Source: Sporosarcina sp.
GTDB lineage: Bacteria; Bacillota; Bacilli; Bacillales_A; Planococcaceae
NCBI RefSeq assembly: GCF_029257255.1
Contig: NZ_JARICI010000015.1
Location: 25,049 to 89,048 of the forward strand
Length of the DNA stretch: 64,000 bases
Reading direction: 5' to 3'
How positions within the stretch are numbered: position 1 is the stretch's first letter; each line of letters starts with the position of its first letter. A program made the translations under genes and the position numbers. Positions 49,850 to 59,596 of this stretch are shown here, piece after piece. The notes beneath the pieces were generated by a model. It was not told the DNA's origin. It worked only from the letters and a program-made list of their open reading frames with translations, and did no database searches.

Positions 49850-50245
49850 TCACTCATAATTTTTCTTTGGATTTTTTTCGGCCTGAATTTCAGTACGTTT
49901 ACGCAGTTTCAATTCTTCAATTATCAACGCATCCGCCTGCTGTTCTTCGCCGAATTCAAAGCCATACTGAAAGCCGTGCTCCGCTTCGTGTTTCCAGACA
50001 ACAACACCTAATAACTTAAACGGATGCTGATGAAGCGTAAATTCCAATTGCAGTGCAAGCTTCTTCGACTGAAACGGCAAATTAAGAAACGTGAAAAACT
50101 TTACGCCGCCTGTACTGATGTCCAGCAGTTCGCATTCCCCTTCATTTGATAACTTCTTTTCTTCTCCTTCGAGTTGAATTCGGAACTTTGCGGGAAGACG
50201 TGGCTCGAATTCATACCGGAAATAGTCATGCCGATTATAGCGCAT
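49850..50245 (-). CDS. PilZ domain protein
   Basis: 131 aa with a PilZ-type fold: an Arg-containing N-terminal segment (YEFEPRLPAKFRI) and the (D/N)xSxxG motif as DISTGGVKF (about 42-50), the two parts of the c-di-GMP site. Probably a c-di-GMP effector tied to motility, given its place between hpf and the fliDST genes; the function is inferred. ATG 50245 has GAAGGGAG upstream. Confidence 0.82.
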   Translation of the reverse strand: MRYNRHDYFRYEFEPRLPAKFRIQLEGEEKKLSNEGECELLDISTGGVKFFTFLNLPFQSKKLALQLEFTLHQHPFKLLGVVVWKHEAEHGFQYGFEFGEEQQADALIIEELKLRKRTEIQAEKNPKKNYE

Positions 50246-50278
50246 AAGCTATTCTCCCTTCCAATCAAAATTTCATGT

Positions 50279-50313
50279 AAAAAAACCGAAAGAGATGCGC
50301 TCTCTTCCGGTCA
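50279..50313 (-). terminator. Terminator of the flaG-fliD-fliS-fliT transcript
   Basis: The minus strand reads ACCGGAAGAGAG / CTCTTTCGGT followed by seven T, right after the fliT-like stop. Confidence 0.88.
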
Positions 50314-50667
50314 TTATTGCTTTGTATCGTAGTAGGCACCGTCAGGGTTTATATTTCCATAAGGATTCACGTAGCTACTCATGTTCTCTTTTTTCGCTTG
50401 AGCTTCCATAATATTCACGCGGATTTCTTTCATGAAACGGGCAAGACTAGCTTGTACTTCTTTTTCAAGCCGAACAATTTCTTGCCCCGCCTCTTCTTCT
50501 TCCGCTGTGAATGGTTGGACGATATGAGCCTGCAGTTTATCGCGGTCATCCAGCAACTGCTCGATTTGCTCGATAACCTTTTCTCGCTCTTCTTCGTCTA
50601 CATTTTTTGTTAACTCAATCAATTGCCGAGAACGTTCACGCCACATGGCCAAAGCAGCCCGGATCAT
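50314..50667 (-). CDS. fliT: FliT-like flagellar chaperone
   Basis: 117 aa, highly charged and helical, with a Glu-rich middle; its position after fliS (4-bp ATGA overlap) identifies it as the FliT-like protein, a chaperone for the FliD cap. Sequence alone would not prove it. The C-terminal 25 residues (SSYVNPYGNINPDG) look disordered. Confidence 0.8.
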   Translation of the reverse strand: MIRAALAMWRERSRQLIELTKNVDEEEREKVIEQIEQLLDDRDKLQAHIVQPFTAEEEEAGQEIVRLEKEVQASLARFMKEIRVNIMEAQAKKENMSSYVNPYGNINPDGAYYDTKQ

Positions 50668-51065
50668 ATCTCACTCACATTGGCATACTGTTTCGTGCGG
50701 TTCACCTGGATGACTTGCTTCCACGTATCACGGAATTCCTTAATGATGCCTGATGCCTCATCAAATAGCGCAGGATCATTTTTGATGTTGCCATCGATCA
50801 AACGGCTGTTGACAAACTCATACAGCACCAACATGTTTTGGGAAACCGGATAGGATGTATCCAGCGTCAACATCAATTCCGTCACAATCGCTTGAGCTTT
50901 TTGGATCGCCACGTTCTTCTCTTCAAGATTACCTTCTTCCAGCGCCATTTTCCCCTGCTGAATGAACTTGAGGCATCCGTTGTAAAGCATCAAAGTCAAT
51001 TCGCCAGGCGTAGAAGTCGTCACCGAGTTGTTTTGATATGCTGCATAAGGATTGTTTGTAGCCAT
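50664..51065 (-). CDS. fliS: Flagellin export chaperone FliS
   Basis: 133 aa; the N-terminus NPYAAYQNNSVTTSTPGELTLMLYNG is the FliS signature that clasps flagellin C-termini before export. It acts on the product of hag at the right edge. AAAAGGAG precedes ATG 51065; it lies 34 bp after fliD. Confidence 0.94.
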   Translation of the reverse strand: MATNNPYAAYQNNSVTTSTPGELTLMLYNGCLKFIQQGKMALEEGNLEEKNVAIQKAQAIVTELMLTLDTSYPVSQNMLVLYEFVNSRLIDGNIKNDPALFDEASGIIKEFRDTWKQVIQVNRTKQYANVSEI

Positions 51066-51098
51066 TTTATGTTAATCTCCTTTTTCTTACAAAGTTAT

Positions 51099-52613
51099 TT
51101 ACATGCCGCCGCCTAGTGATTGCATTAACTGTGCAGACTGTGCGTTTGCACGCTGGATCGCACGTTCCATTGCAGCGAACTGCTTGTAGTAGCGTGTCTC
51201 CATCATTTGTAGTTTATCTTCAAAGCGTGCGATTTGTTTGTCCATGCTTTTTAGGGAACGTCCCAAGGCGAAAGTGTCGTTGACTGCTGTTGAGGATCCT
51301 GCTTTTGCTGAAATAGTCTTTTGTGCATCCTGTAAAGCTTTTCTATAGTCCTGAGCAATACCAGAATTATTGGTGACAGTCTTATCGTCACGACCAATTA
51401 AGTTATATACATGATCTGGGTTCTCAGCAATTTTTTTGCGCAATGTATTTTCATCAATCATTAGTTTACCGTTATCAGAATAACTTTTAGACGGTGTAAT
51501 ACCTAAATCAGCTAGAGTCATTTTAATGGGTTGGCCATTATCGTCCTCACCAACAATTACTTCCTTTGTCATAATTCCTCGAAGCTTTGATAACATACTA
51601 GAAATTGCCGGATCATTGCGTAATGTACCACTTTTCGCCTTTTCTTCCCAAAGCTCGATTTCTTTTTCTTTCATATCTGCCTTTTGTTCATCAGAAAGCG
51701 GATGAAAATCTCTGAAGTTTTTCTCTTTAATTTTGCTATTTAGATTTTCAATCATTTCATTATAATCATTTACAAATTGGACTACAGAATCAACAATCTT
51801 ATCAGAATCTGCACTTGAACTAAATGTTACGGCTGACGTTGTAGGTTGTTTAAGTGTCACTTCGAAACCATTGATTTGAAATGTATTGGATGGACGTTCA
51901 GTTTCTAATCCATTAAACACGAATTTGGCGTTTTGTCCTGCAACTGAAACCGCTCCAGTTTTTACTATTGAATTAGGGTCATTTGATATTTTTAACTTTT
52001 CGGCTAAATCACCTGTTACATCTTTAACAATTATTGAGCCCTCTCCACTTTCCTTTGACGACATCGCGATTTTTCCAGTATGTGAATCATAAAAAGCGTT
52101 AACACCTGTATTATCATTTATATTTTTTAGTACGCTTGATATAGTATCGGTAGATTTAATTTCAATTTCCACTATACCTCGTCCTGGAGCTTCAATAGAA
52201 ATTTTACTATCACTGTTACTTAAATTTAATTCGGCTAATGTAGATTCTTTAATTTGTTTGTCCGTGTATTTTTGTGTAATTTCGCCACCTTGCAAAGTTG
52301 CTTGTTTTGCCAACCGCTTAACTTCCAATGAACCAGAAAAATCACTTGAACCACTTACTGACCGAATACTAACCGCAGTTTCATCAGAAACGTTCACACT
52401 TTTATGCAAATAGTTTTTCTGCAATATAGAGTCAGTCAACAACTTATCACTAAGTTTCTTCAAATCTCGGTTTGTACTCCGATAATCTTCCATCTGCCAA
52501 GTCGTATACTGTTTTTTCTGTGTAATCTTATCAAGCGGGATCCGGTGCGCTTTCATCATATCTTTAATAATTTGATCTGTATCCATACCGGATGCTAATC
52601 CACCAATTCTCAT
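51099..52613 (-). CDS. fliD: Flagellar hook-associated protein 2 (filament cap) FliD
   Basis: 504 aa: N-terminal MRIGGLASGMDTDQIIKDMM (FliD_N) and C-terminal FliD_C with coiled coil (KQIARFEDKLQMMETRYYKQF). Caps the growing filament and guides flagellin folding. ATG 52613 has AAGGAAAAGGTG upstream. In the flaG-fliD-fliS-fliT operon. Confidence 0.95.
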   Translation of the reverse strand: MRIGGLASGMDTDQIIKDMMKAHRIPLDKITQKKQYTTWQMEDYRSTNRDLKKLSDKLLTDSILQKNYLHKSVNVSDETAVSIRSVSGSSDFSGSLEVKRLAKQATLQGGEITQKYTDKQIKESTLAELNLSNSDSKISIEAPGRGIVEIEIKSTDTISSVLKNINDNTGVNAFYDSHTGKIAMSSKESGEGSIIVKDVTGDLAEKLKISNDPNSIVKTGAVSVAGQNAKFVFNGLETERPSNTFQINGFEVTLKQPTTSAVTFSSSADSDKIVDSVVQFVNDYNEMIENLNSKIKEKNFRDFHPLSDEQKADMKEKEIELWEEKAKSGTLRNDPAISSMLSKLRGIMTKEVIVGEDDNGQPIKMTLADLGITPSKSYSDNGKLMIDENTLRKKIAENPDHVYNLIGRDDKTVTNNSGIAQDYRKALQDAQKTISAKAGSSTAVNDTFALGRSLKSMDKQIARFEDKLQMMETRYYKQFAAMERAIQRANAQSAQLMQSLGGGM

Positions 52614-52632
52614 AGGGCTTCACACCTTTTCC

Positions 52633-53007
52633 TTAAATTTTGCGATCTATTAATAGTCCGACGAATTCTTTCATTGACGCATACATGTCCATCAGTTTCT
52701 TGGGTGGAATTTCGCGTACGACTTCGTCAGTCTCTGAATCTACGATCGCTACATAGTATTCATTCAGCTTATCATGAAATTTAAAACGCAGCTGGGTATT
52801 GACACTTTCGAGGAACTTGTTCATGCCTTCAGTCAGCTGTCTGGCTTCACTCTTCGTCAGCTCTCTTCTTTCCTCAGGCGAAGTCTGCTGCCTGGGGTCT
52901 TTGATTGCCTGTACTTCAGTTACTGGTCTATCGTTTTCAATGGTCGCACTCTCAAAGGTTGTTTGCACTGGTTGGGGTGCGGATCCACTGCCAATTCGGC
53001 TTACCAT
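52633..53007 (-). CDS. flaG: FlaG family flagellar protein
   Basis: About 124 aa; an N-terminal disordered part, then the FlaG core VNTQLRFKFHDKLNEYYVAI and REIPPKKLMDMYASMKEFVGLL. Affects filament length in other species. ATG 53007 behind GGGGGG is chosen; ATG 53028 has no ribosome site. First gene of the fliDST operon; in B. subtilis (yvyC) it follows hag directly, whereas here about 10 kb separates them. Confidence 0.88.
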   Translation of the reverse strand: MVSRIGSGSAPQPVQTTFESATIENDRPVTEVQAIKDPRQQTSPEERRELTKSEARQLTEGMNKFLESVNTQLRFKFHDKLNEYYVAIVDSETDEVVREIPPKKLMDMYASMKEFVGLLIDRKI

Positions 53008-53121
53008 AATGGGACCCCCCGTCTTCATAACTGCATTGTTACTTATAGTATCGGAATAAAACAGATGATGTTGAGTCTGTCAAATGAAATTTTTCGATTG
53101 TGAGTAGAGAGGATGTAGATC

Positions 53122-54121
53122 TTGCTGTCCTTTTTCAAAATCCAACGCAACAAGACGAACACTATTATTAAAATCAAAACAAATTACATCACACTAATTA
53201 CTTACCTGCTAGCAGTATGAAAAAGGCTGGAGATTCTAACAGAGTCTAGTAACTACACACAGGCGACTGTTGAGGAACAGGCTGAACTTGCGGAAGCACT
53301 CGATAATGTCTTGAAAACCTATCCAAACGTATCCGGCAACTATATGTCTTTCACTACAAAAGAAACGACAATTCGTCCTTATCTCGATTTATCTGACTTT
53401 GATCCTACGACACGTGAATGGTCTCAGAATGCAGTGCCAGCACCCGGTGAAGTTCACTGGACAAAGCCTTATATCGATGAAGCGACTGAAGAGCCGGTCA
53501 TCAGTGCTTCTAAAGCCGTTCGCAACAATGGCAAAGTGATTGGTGTCGCAGGACTTGATATTCAATTGGCTACCATGTCCGCTGAGATTTCAGCGAGCGA
53601 AATCCCGTATAACGGCCACGCCTTCCTTCTAGATACTGAAGGTACAGTCATTGCGCACCTTACATCTGTCGGTGAGAATTTAATGGATCAATCGTACGTA
53701 GCAAAAATGTATAAAGATGAAAGAGGTCATTTTAATTTCAAGAATGATGGATCAGAAAAAGTCGATATGTACACAACGATTCCTGAACTTGGTTGGAAGC
53801 TTGGCGTAGTGTATGAAGTGTCTGAAATGAACGCGCTCGCTGCTGGCTTACGAAATATTATGATCATTGCAGCATTCATTTCCGCATCCAACTGGTGAGC
53901 GACGACCTTCGGGAAATGGATGTTCATAAGAACGATGTCTCAGCACAAATCTAGAACTTGCTGGCAACGACAGAGGAATCAGCTGCAGCCTGTGAACAGG
54001 TGAATGCTTCAACCGATGAACAGTTGCATGCAATCGGCGCCGTTGCAGAAGCTACCGAAACACTTACCCGGCTAAGTGAAGATCTAAGTATGGCAGTAGA
54101 GCAATTTAAAGTGTACGAATA
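53122..54121 (+). pseudogene. Decayed dCache methyl-accepting chemotaxis protein
   Basis: Fragments of a chemoreceptor similar to the intact one at 56655-58631. A TTG-led frame at about 53122 (LLSFFKIQRNKTNTIIKIK..) ends at a stop near 53219; an open dCache segment runs at 53311-53898 (REWSQNAVPAPGEVHWTKPY, GVAGLDIQLATM, PELGWKLGVVYEVSEMNALA); then HAMP and the signalling hairpin are missing, and the C-terminal tail resumes at about 53957 (TTEESAAACEQVNASTDEQL ... EQFKVYE) to the stop at 54121. A large internal deletion plus frameshifts make it nonfunctional. Confidence 0.88.
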
Positions 54122-54163
54122 GCCGCCAGGCAAGTCACAACGCGATGTTGCGGCTTTTTTGCC
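54121..54163 (+). terminator. Terminator after the MCP pseudogene
   Basis: GCCGC...GCGGC stem with a long loop and six T immediately after the pseudogene stop; weaker than the other terminators. 54164-54326 shows nothing further. Confidence 0.5.
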
Positions 54164-54326
54164 TGTGAATTCTGACATGTGGCGGCAACCGGCCCGTTTG
54201 GTTCGTTCAACCTTCTTTTTCGCGCGCAATCAAAAAGGACTGTGACGAAACCAAAGTTTCCTCCCAGCCCCTTTGCCCATGATCATTCATTAGCGGCAAA
54301 TGTTTATTCGAACGGGCAGCCCGCCA

Positions 54327-55799
54327 TCACATGCGCAGCTGCACTGCTTCTTCATGTGTTTCATTGATATACTGCGCGATTTGTTCTTGTTCATTCGTCA
54401 GTTCGGTAAGCGTTGCATTCATTTCTTCAATTGCTGCTGTGCTTTCCTGAATAATTGAAGCGAATTCGACAGTACGCTCTGAAACGGTTTCGCTACTTGT
54501 TGCAATGGATTCAAAATCATCCATGAATGCATGCAAGGCGTTTTGTAGCGTGACCATCGTACCGAATAAATCAGTGAAAGATTTATTCGAACTGTCTGCT
54601 ACTTCCACCTGCTCAGCAACTTGCTTCAGACCGTCTGACAGCTTGCCTACTGACAATTCATTAAACGTGTTGACTTCCGATAAGTTCTTATCAATTTTCT
54701 TCAGCGTTTCGTCCGTCAGACCTGCAAGTTTTCGAATTTCATCTGCAACGACGGCGAAACCTTTCCCTTTTTCACCTGCACGTGCCGCCTCGATACTTGC
54801 ATTCAATGCCAGTAAATTCGTCTGCTCTGTGATTTCTTTAATATTACTTGCGAATGTATTCGTCTCTTTAATTTTATTGGACAGAATCGCGAACGTTTCA
54901 TCCAGTTCTTCAAAGAATTTTGAAAAACGGTGGATTTGTTCTTTTAATTCATTGATTTGATGTGTTCCTTCTTCTGCCTTCAGACCCGCTTCATCTGCTT
55001 GTCCCGCCAGATCCCCCATCTGTTTCGATATACGCGTGACAGAACTATGTGTGTTTTCAGTGCTTTCAGCGATCTCCATTATGTGGTCCGCCTGATCTTG
55101 ACTTGAAGCGCTTACTTCATTGATGGCTGTTAGCATTTCCCTCTGAGAAGAGACAGATGTTTCAGAACTCCCTTGCAGATGACTCAAATTGCTCGTAATC
55201 TTTTCTACTGCCCGATCCAGTTTTTGAGCAATCTGTTCTTCTTTGCGCATCTTTTCCGCTGTCAATTCTGCGTATTCCTCAACTTGTTTAAAGTTTCGGG
55301 CGTTTTGGCGTACAACCAAAAATAACACTACACCGCCTAAGAAATGAAGCAAAATAAGGTTCTTGCCGCTTGCCGCCACTAATGCCGGATCGACAAAGTT
55401 TGCATTATTTAATAACAGCGCAATCAGACTGAGCGCATAGCCGAATGCCATGATTGACATCTTCCCGTGTATTCCCCCAAGCACCAGCAATAGAATAATA
55501 ATTCCGAGTGATCCTAAATTCGCTTCTGAAAAAAAGATGACCCCTACCGCAATAGCGAAATTCATTAGTAATAAGAATATCGGCAGTGCGTTGGTAATAA
55601 ATTTATGCTTCGTGAGTAAAAAGTAAAAATACAGCACGGACGCTATTGCGAACGGTATCGCAACAGACAAAATGATTGCCATTGGAGATTTTTGAATAAA
55701 TTGCGCCAGCAGCCCCAGTCCTGAAGCAATTCCAAATCCCAGCCCCATAATTTTGTTTTTCATTATCCAATCTTGTTGCTTTAATACTACGATATCCAA
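54327..55799 (-). CDS. Methyl-accepting chemotaxis protein with polytopic membrane sensor
   Basis: 490 aa. The N-terminal third (about 12-165) has about six hydrophobic helices and no Cache or other extracellular domain; a short helix follows, then the signalling hairpin with tip [20 protein letters not shown] (about 335-355). No HAMP is evident. Likely senses a membrane-linked or intracellular cue and signals to CheA. TTG 55799 has GAGGGGGATGG upstream. Paralogue of 59573-61063. Confidence 0.9.
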   Translation of the reverse strand: MDIVVLKQQDWIMKNKIMGLGFGIASGLGLLAQFIQKSPMAIILSVAIPFAIASVLYFYFLLTKHKFITNALPIFLLLMNFAIAVGVIFFSEANLGSLGIIILLLVLGGIHGKMSIMAFGYALSLIALLLNNANFVDPALVAASGKNLILLHFLGGVVLFLVVRQNARNFKQVEEYAELTAEKMRKEEQIAQKLDRAVEKITSNLSHLQGSSETSVSSQREMLTAINEVSASSQDQADHIMEIAESTENTHSSVTRISKQMGDLAGQADEAGLKAEEGTHQINELKEQIHRFSKFFEELDETFAILSNKIKETNTFASNIKEITEQTNLLALNASIEAARAGEKGKGFAVVADEIRKLAGLTDETLKKIDKNLSEVNTFNELSVGKLSDGLKQVAEQVEVADSSNKSFTDLFGTMVTLQNALHAFMDDFESIATSSETVSERTVEFASIIQESTAAIEEMNATLTELTNEQEQIAQYINETHEEAVQLRM

Positions 55800-56065
55800 C
55801 TTCCATCCCCCTCACTCTAATCCCATAACTTCCAATCTAGTATACATAAGTTACCATGAATGAATGATCATTCATATAGATTTATTTACCTATCTTATTT
55901 TTACTATGAATAGTTTTCCCCTGAGGTCAAGGCCAAAAGATTTAACACCGAATTACCATTTAGAAATTTACAGAAAAAATTCTAAGGTTTCTTTCCTAAA
56001 GCCAAGGCAATCTGAAAATATTTGCATACGATAAGGGTAGTTCCACATTTGGAGGTGAAGTAACT

Positions 56066-56176
56066 ATGGGTGAAGCAGTTGGCGGAGCAGGTTACAATGG
56101 AGGATTTGGCTTTGCAATGATCGTTGTGTTGTTTATTTTGTTGATCATTGTAGGCGCAGGATTTCTAGGGTACTGA
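56066..56176 (+). CDS. YjcZ-like miniprotein 1
   Basis: 36 aa: a Gly-rich N-terminus ([15 protein letters not shown]) followed by one very hydrophobic helix [20 protein letters not shown]. YjcZ-type sporulation proteins share the [17 protein letters not shown] core. GGAGGTGAAG precedes ATG 56066. Tandem with a paralogue 37 bp downstream. Confidence 0.85.
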   Translation: MGEAVGGAGYNGGFGFAMIVVLFILLIIVGAGFLGY

Positions 56177-56213
56177 TATTGATTTGCACTCATTACGAAA
56201 AGGAGGTGGCAAA

Positions 56214-56345
56214 ATGTCCGGATTTGGCGGATATGGATACGGCGGCGGAGCGGGATGTGAAAGACCATGCGGCGCAGGCAACGGTTTTGCCTTGATCGTC
56301 GTGTTATTCATCCTACTCATCATTGTAGGTGCAGCCTGCCTATAA
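56214..56345 (+). CDS. YjcZ-like miniprotein 2
   Basis: 43 aa: [20 protein letters not shown] then [20 protein letters not shown]. Same family as the preceding gene, but with three Cys. AAGGAGGTGG precedes ATG 56214. The pair ends at a strong terminator. In Bacillus such proteins are made late in sporulation or sit in membranes; function unclear. Confidence 0.88.
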   Translation: MSGFGGYGYGGGAGCERPCGAGNGFALIVVLFILLIIVGAACL

Positions 56346-56353
56346 GAAATACA

Positions 56354-56391
56354 AAGAAGCCTGTCGAGTAATTTCGACAGGCTTTTTATTC
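56354..56391 (+). terminator. Terminator of the YjcZ-like pair
   Basis: Stem AGCCTGTCGA / TCGACAGGCT plus five T. The remaining 260 bp to the next gene contains no recognisable element. Confidence 0.9.
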
Positions 56392-56654
56392 ATTTACAAT
56401 AAATAGGGATGCTACCGTTTTGGGCTACGTCCCCTTTTTACTATCTGTTTATGCGTTTATCGTCATAGTCAAAGGGTATTCGGAGGATTAAATTCACAAA
56501 AATGCATATAAATAGAATTGTGTCTAATACATGAACAATTAAAACGCTTACATGAAACATTTAATTACGGAGAGTAAAATATAATGGAATATGAGTCAAT
56601 TTCTCCGACATTAGAATGGTAGACATATTATTTATATAGGAGAGGAACTGAACC

Positions 56655-58631
56655 ATGCAAAAATCATTGAAGACAAAAATCATCGGCTCAGCCATTATAC
56701 TTTTTACTCTGGGTATTCTGTTGATGATCTGGATGGTAAATGGACAAGTAAAGAAAATTTCGATGCAGGAAGTCCAGAATTCAAGTGAAGCACTGGCAGA
56801 CCAGATGACTTATACGATCGAAAACTTCATTGGTCAATATACAAAAGGCCTTCAAGCAATCGGTCAATCCTATTCTGTTGAAAATTTCACCGGAGCTGAT
56901 GGTGAGCTAGTCACCGAAAAGCAGCTAACCGATAAACTAGTGGATAATCTGGATATATTTTTGGACGCGTCTTCCATCTACTACACGCTTCCAGATAAAA
57001 ATATGTATCCCCCAAGCACTGAGGAGGGCTATGATCCGACTGAAAGAGACTGGTACAAGCTTGCTGCTGAACACGTAGGCGAAACGGTATGGTCTCCGCC
57101 ATATTCCGATTCCACTACAGGAACCTATATGATTACCGGTTCACAGGCAATCGTGAAGAACGGACAGCTGCAGGGTGTCATCGCTATGGACATTGAGCTG
57201 ACTTCGCTTACCGATAAGCTGAAAGAACTCGATATTCCTTTTGAAGGCGCGCCTGTACTGCTTGACCAGAATGGGCTGGCAATCTCCCATCCGACGAGAT
57301 CAGGAGAAAATATTGGTGATCTTGAATACGCCAAAAAAATGCAGCAGAACGAATTCGGTTCCCTTCATTACACAGCTGAAGACGGCGTAAAGAAAATGGC
57401 GGCATATTCGACTATGTCGGAGTTTAATTGGAAAGTAGGAATTATTTATGAAACAGATAAGCTGATGGGCATGGCCAAGCAATTACGCAGCTCTATTATG
57501 CTCATCTCAGGAATCTTGCTGATTATCGTCGGCACTTTCCTCTACTTCCTGATCAATCATTTGCTCAAGCCCGTTGCAAAGCTCCGTACGTCGATGGATG
57601 AAGTATCTGCAGGCGATCTCACTGTGCAGTCTACTGTTCACTCACAGGATGAAATTGGCCAGCTGAGCGACAACTTTAACGGCATGATTTCCAGCATGCA
57701 CGAGATCATTACCGTCGTCCATGAATCTGCAGACAACGTCCGCATGAACTCTGAAAGTTTGAGCGCAGTGGCAGAAGAAACCAATGCGTCAAGCTCAGAA
57801 GTTGCCCATGCCGTGAATGAAATTGCAGAGGGTGCCCAGCGTTCTGCAGAAGACGCTGAAACAGTCTCAGAAAACGCTGAAGAACTGAGCCGTCAAATCA
57901 ATGGCATTACGGAACGTGCACTCACGATGAACAATATAGCAGTACGCACCGGCCAGATGAACGAAGAAGGACAGACTCAAATGGCCAATCTCGCCCAGAC
58001 CTTCCAGTCATCAGGAACAGACTTACGTTCCATGAACGAAGCAATCGCTTTACTCGGTAATAAAGTGAAAGAAATTGGCAGCGTTATGGATACCATCACT
58101 GACATTTCTGCCCAGACCAACTTATTGGCACTCAATGCCAGTATCGAAGCTGCCCGTGCAGGCGAACACGGCAAAGGATTCGCAGTCGTCGCAGATGAAG
58201 TACGTAAACTTGCCGAGCAGTCTGAACAGGCAACAGTGGATGTCCGTCACACTGTTGAACAGTTGCAGAACGAGTCGGCTGTCGTAACAAAGCAAATGGA
58301 CGATACAATTGCCACGTTCCGTCAGCAAGAACTCGTCGTACAAGATACCGAAAATACTTTCGGGGAACTGTCCGCACTCATGGAGGACATGCGGGAGTCC
58401 ATCCAGGCAATCACAGAAGAAATAGATCTTGTCAGCAAGCAAAAAGACGATGTCACGAACATTATTCAAACCATGGCGGCCACCTCTCAGCAAACCGCGG
58501 CCGCGTGCGAAGAAGTGAGCGCATCGACCGAAGAACAGCAGCGCGCCATCCAGTCTGTAACAGATGCTGCCGAAACGCTGACAGATTTAAGCGAAGAATT
58601 AAACCATGCAATTGCACGGTTTACTGTATAA
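56655..58631 (+). CDS. Methyl-accepting chemotaxis protein (dCache-HAMP)
   Basis: 658 aa: first membrane helix (about 8-28), extracellular dCache domain (about 35-275; [14 protein letters not shown] and GVIAMDIEL are typical of the ligand-binding fold for amino acids or organic acids), second helix (about 277-301), HAMP (about 302-356) and the signalling hairpin with [18 protein letters not shown] near residue 490-510. Ligand unknown. AGGAGAGG precedes ATG 56655. Complete relative of the pseudogene at 53122-54121. Confidence 0.95.
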   Translation: MQKSLKTKIIGSAIILFTLGILLMIWMVNGQVKKISMQEVQNSSEALADQMTYTIENFIGQYTKGLQAIGQSYSVENFTGADGELVTEKQLTDKLVDNLDIFLDASSIYYTLPDKNMYPPSTEEGYDPTERDWYKLAAEHVGETVWSPPYSDSTTGTYMITGSQAIVKNGQLQGVIAMDIELTSLTDKLKELDIPFEGAPVLLDQNGLAISHPTRSGENIGDLEYAKKMQQNEFGSLHYTAEDGVKKMAAYSTMSEFNWKVGIIYETDKLMGMAKQLRSSIMLISGILLIIVGTFLYFLINHLLKPVAKLRTSMDEVSAGDLTVQSTVHSQDEIGQLSDNFNGMISSMHEIITVVHESADNVRMNSESLSAVAEETNASSSEVAHAVNEIAEGAQRSAEDAETVSENAEELSRQINGITERALTMNNIAVRTGQMNEEGQTQMANLAQTFQSSGTDLRSMNEAIALLGNKVKEIGSVMDTITDISAQTNLLALNASIEAARAGEHGKGFAVVADEVRKLAEQSEQATVDVRHTVEQLQNESAVVTKQMDDTIATFRQQELVVQDTENTFGELSALMEDMRESIQAITEEIDLVSKQKDDVTNIIQTMAATSQQTAAACEEVSASTEEQQRAIQSVTDAAETLTDLSEELNHAIARFTV

Positions 58632-58644
58632 GTTTTAAAACGGA

Positions 58645-58673
58645 AAAGGACTGCCGAATGGCAGTCCTTTTTG
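58645..58673 (+). terminator. Terminator of the dCache MCP
   Basis: Stem AAGGACTGCC / GGCAGTCCTT plus T run. Confidence 0.9.
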
Positions 58674-58826
58674 TTGGATCGAATTCGAGAATTCGGATGA
58701 CTCATAAGTCACTCGCACGACCATGCTGCAAAATATATGATACGTACCTGTTTTCATGACTTTGCGACCACCTCGCCTTTTCACATGTTATACTGGTAGC
58801 AATTGTAGAAAAAGGAGTCTTTCTTT

Positions 58827-59525
58827 ATGTCCTATGAGTTATTTTTATTTGATCTAGACGATACATTGTTTGATTTTGATGAGACAGAAAAGCATGCGCT
58901 CGGCAATACTTTTACCACTTTCGGTCTGCCGGACGGCCTGGCAGCGTACCGCGACAGCTATCGTGCCATCAGTTCGGTCATTTGGGATGACCTTGAGCAA
59001 GGACGCATCACACTTGAGGAGTTGAAAGTGGAACGTTTCCGGCGATTATTCGAGCAGCATGAACTTGAAATGGACGCCCAGCGTTTCGGGGAGCTGTATG
59101 TTGAAAACCTGGGCAATGAATCACATTTGATCGACGGCGTTGTAGAAATGCTTTCAAGTTTGACCGATTACCGCCTCGCTATCTTAACGAACGGCTTTAC
59201 ACTCGCCCAGCTCGCCCGCATTGACGGCTCACCGCTGCATGATACGTTCGAGGCAATTATCTGCTCCGAAGAAACCGGCTTCAAGAAACCGCAAATCGAA
59301 ATTTTTGACTATACTTTTAAAAAACTTGGCGTCACGGATCCCTCCCGAGTGCTGATGATAGGCGATTCGCTGACATCAGACATTCAAGGCGGTCTCAATG
59401 CCGGCATCGACACCTGCTGGTTCAACCCGAGCGGCCGCGCGAATAACACAACGATTCAACCAAAGTATGAAATTCATTCATGGAAAGAATTCAGCTTTGA
59501 ATTGCAGGCGCTCAATAACTACTAA
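58827..59525 (+). CDS. HAD hydrolase, YjjG/YfnB-type nucleotidase
   Basis: 232 aa HAD-IA hydrolase: motif I DLDDTLFDFDETE, motif II LTNGFT, motif III K in GFKKPQIEIF, motif IV GDSLTSDIQGG. Closest to YjjG-type pyrimidine 5'-nucleotidases (house-cleaning of noncanonical nucleotides); specificity not provable here. AAAAAGGAG precedes ATG 58827. Converges on the MCP at 59573. Confidence 0.9.
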   Translation: MSYELFLFDLDDTLFDFDETEKHALGNTFTTFGLPDGLAAYRDSYRAISSVIWDDLEQGRITLEELKVERFRRLFEQHELEMDAQRFGELYVENLGNESHLIDGVVEMLSSLTDYRLAILTNGFTLAQLARIDGSPLHDTFEAIICSEETGFKKPQIEIFDYTFKKLGVTDPSRVLMIGDSLTSDIQGGLNAGIDTCWFNPSGRANNTTIQPKYEIHSWKEFSFELQALNNY

Positions 59526-59558
59526 TTATCTATTTCTTTTATTACGTGTAATGGCATA

Positions 59559-59596
59559 CGAAAACGGACCGCTCAATTGAGCAGTCCGTTTTCGTC
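59559..59596. terminator. Shared terminator of HAD gene and MCP
   Basis: Stem CGAAAACGGAC / GTCCGTTTTCG with GCTCAATTGAGC inside; it overlaps the last codons of the minus-strand MCP gene. Confidence 0.85.
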
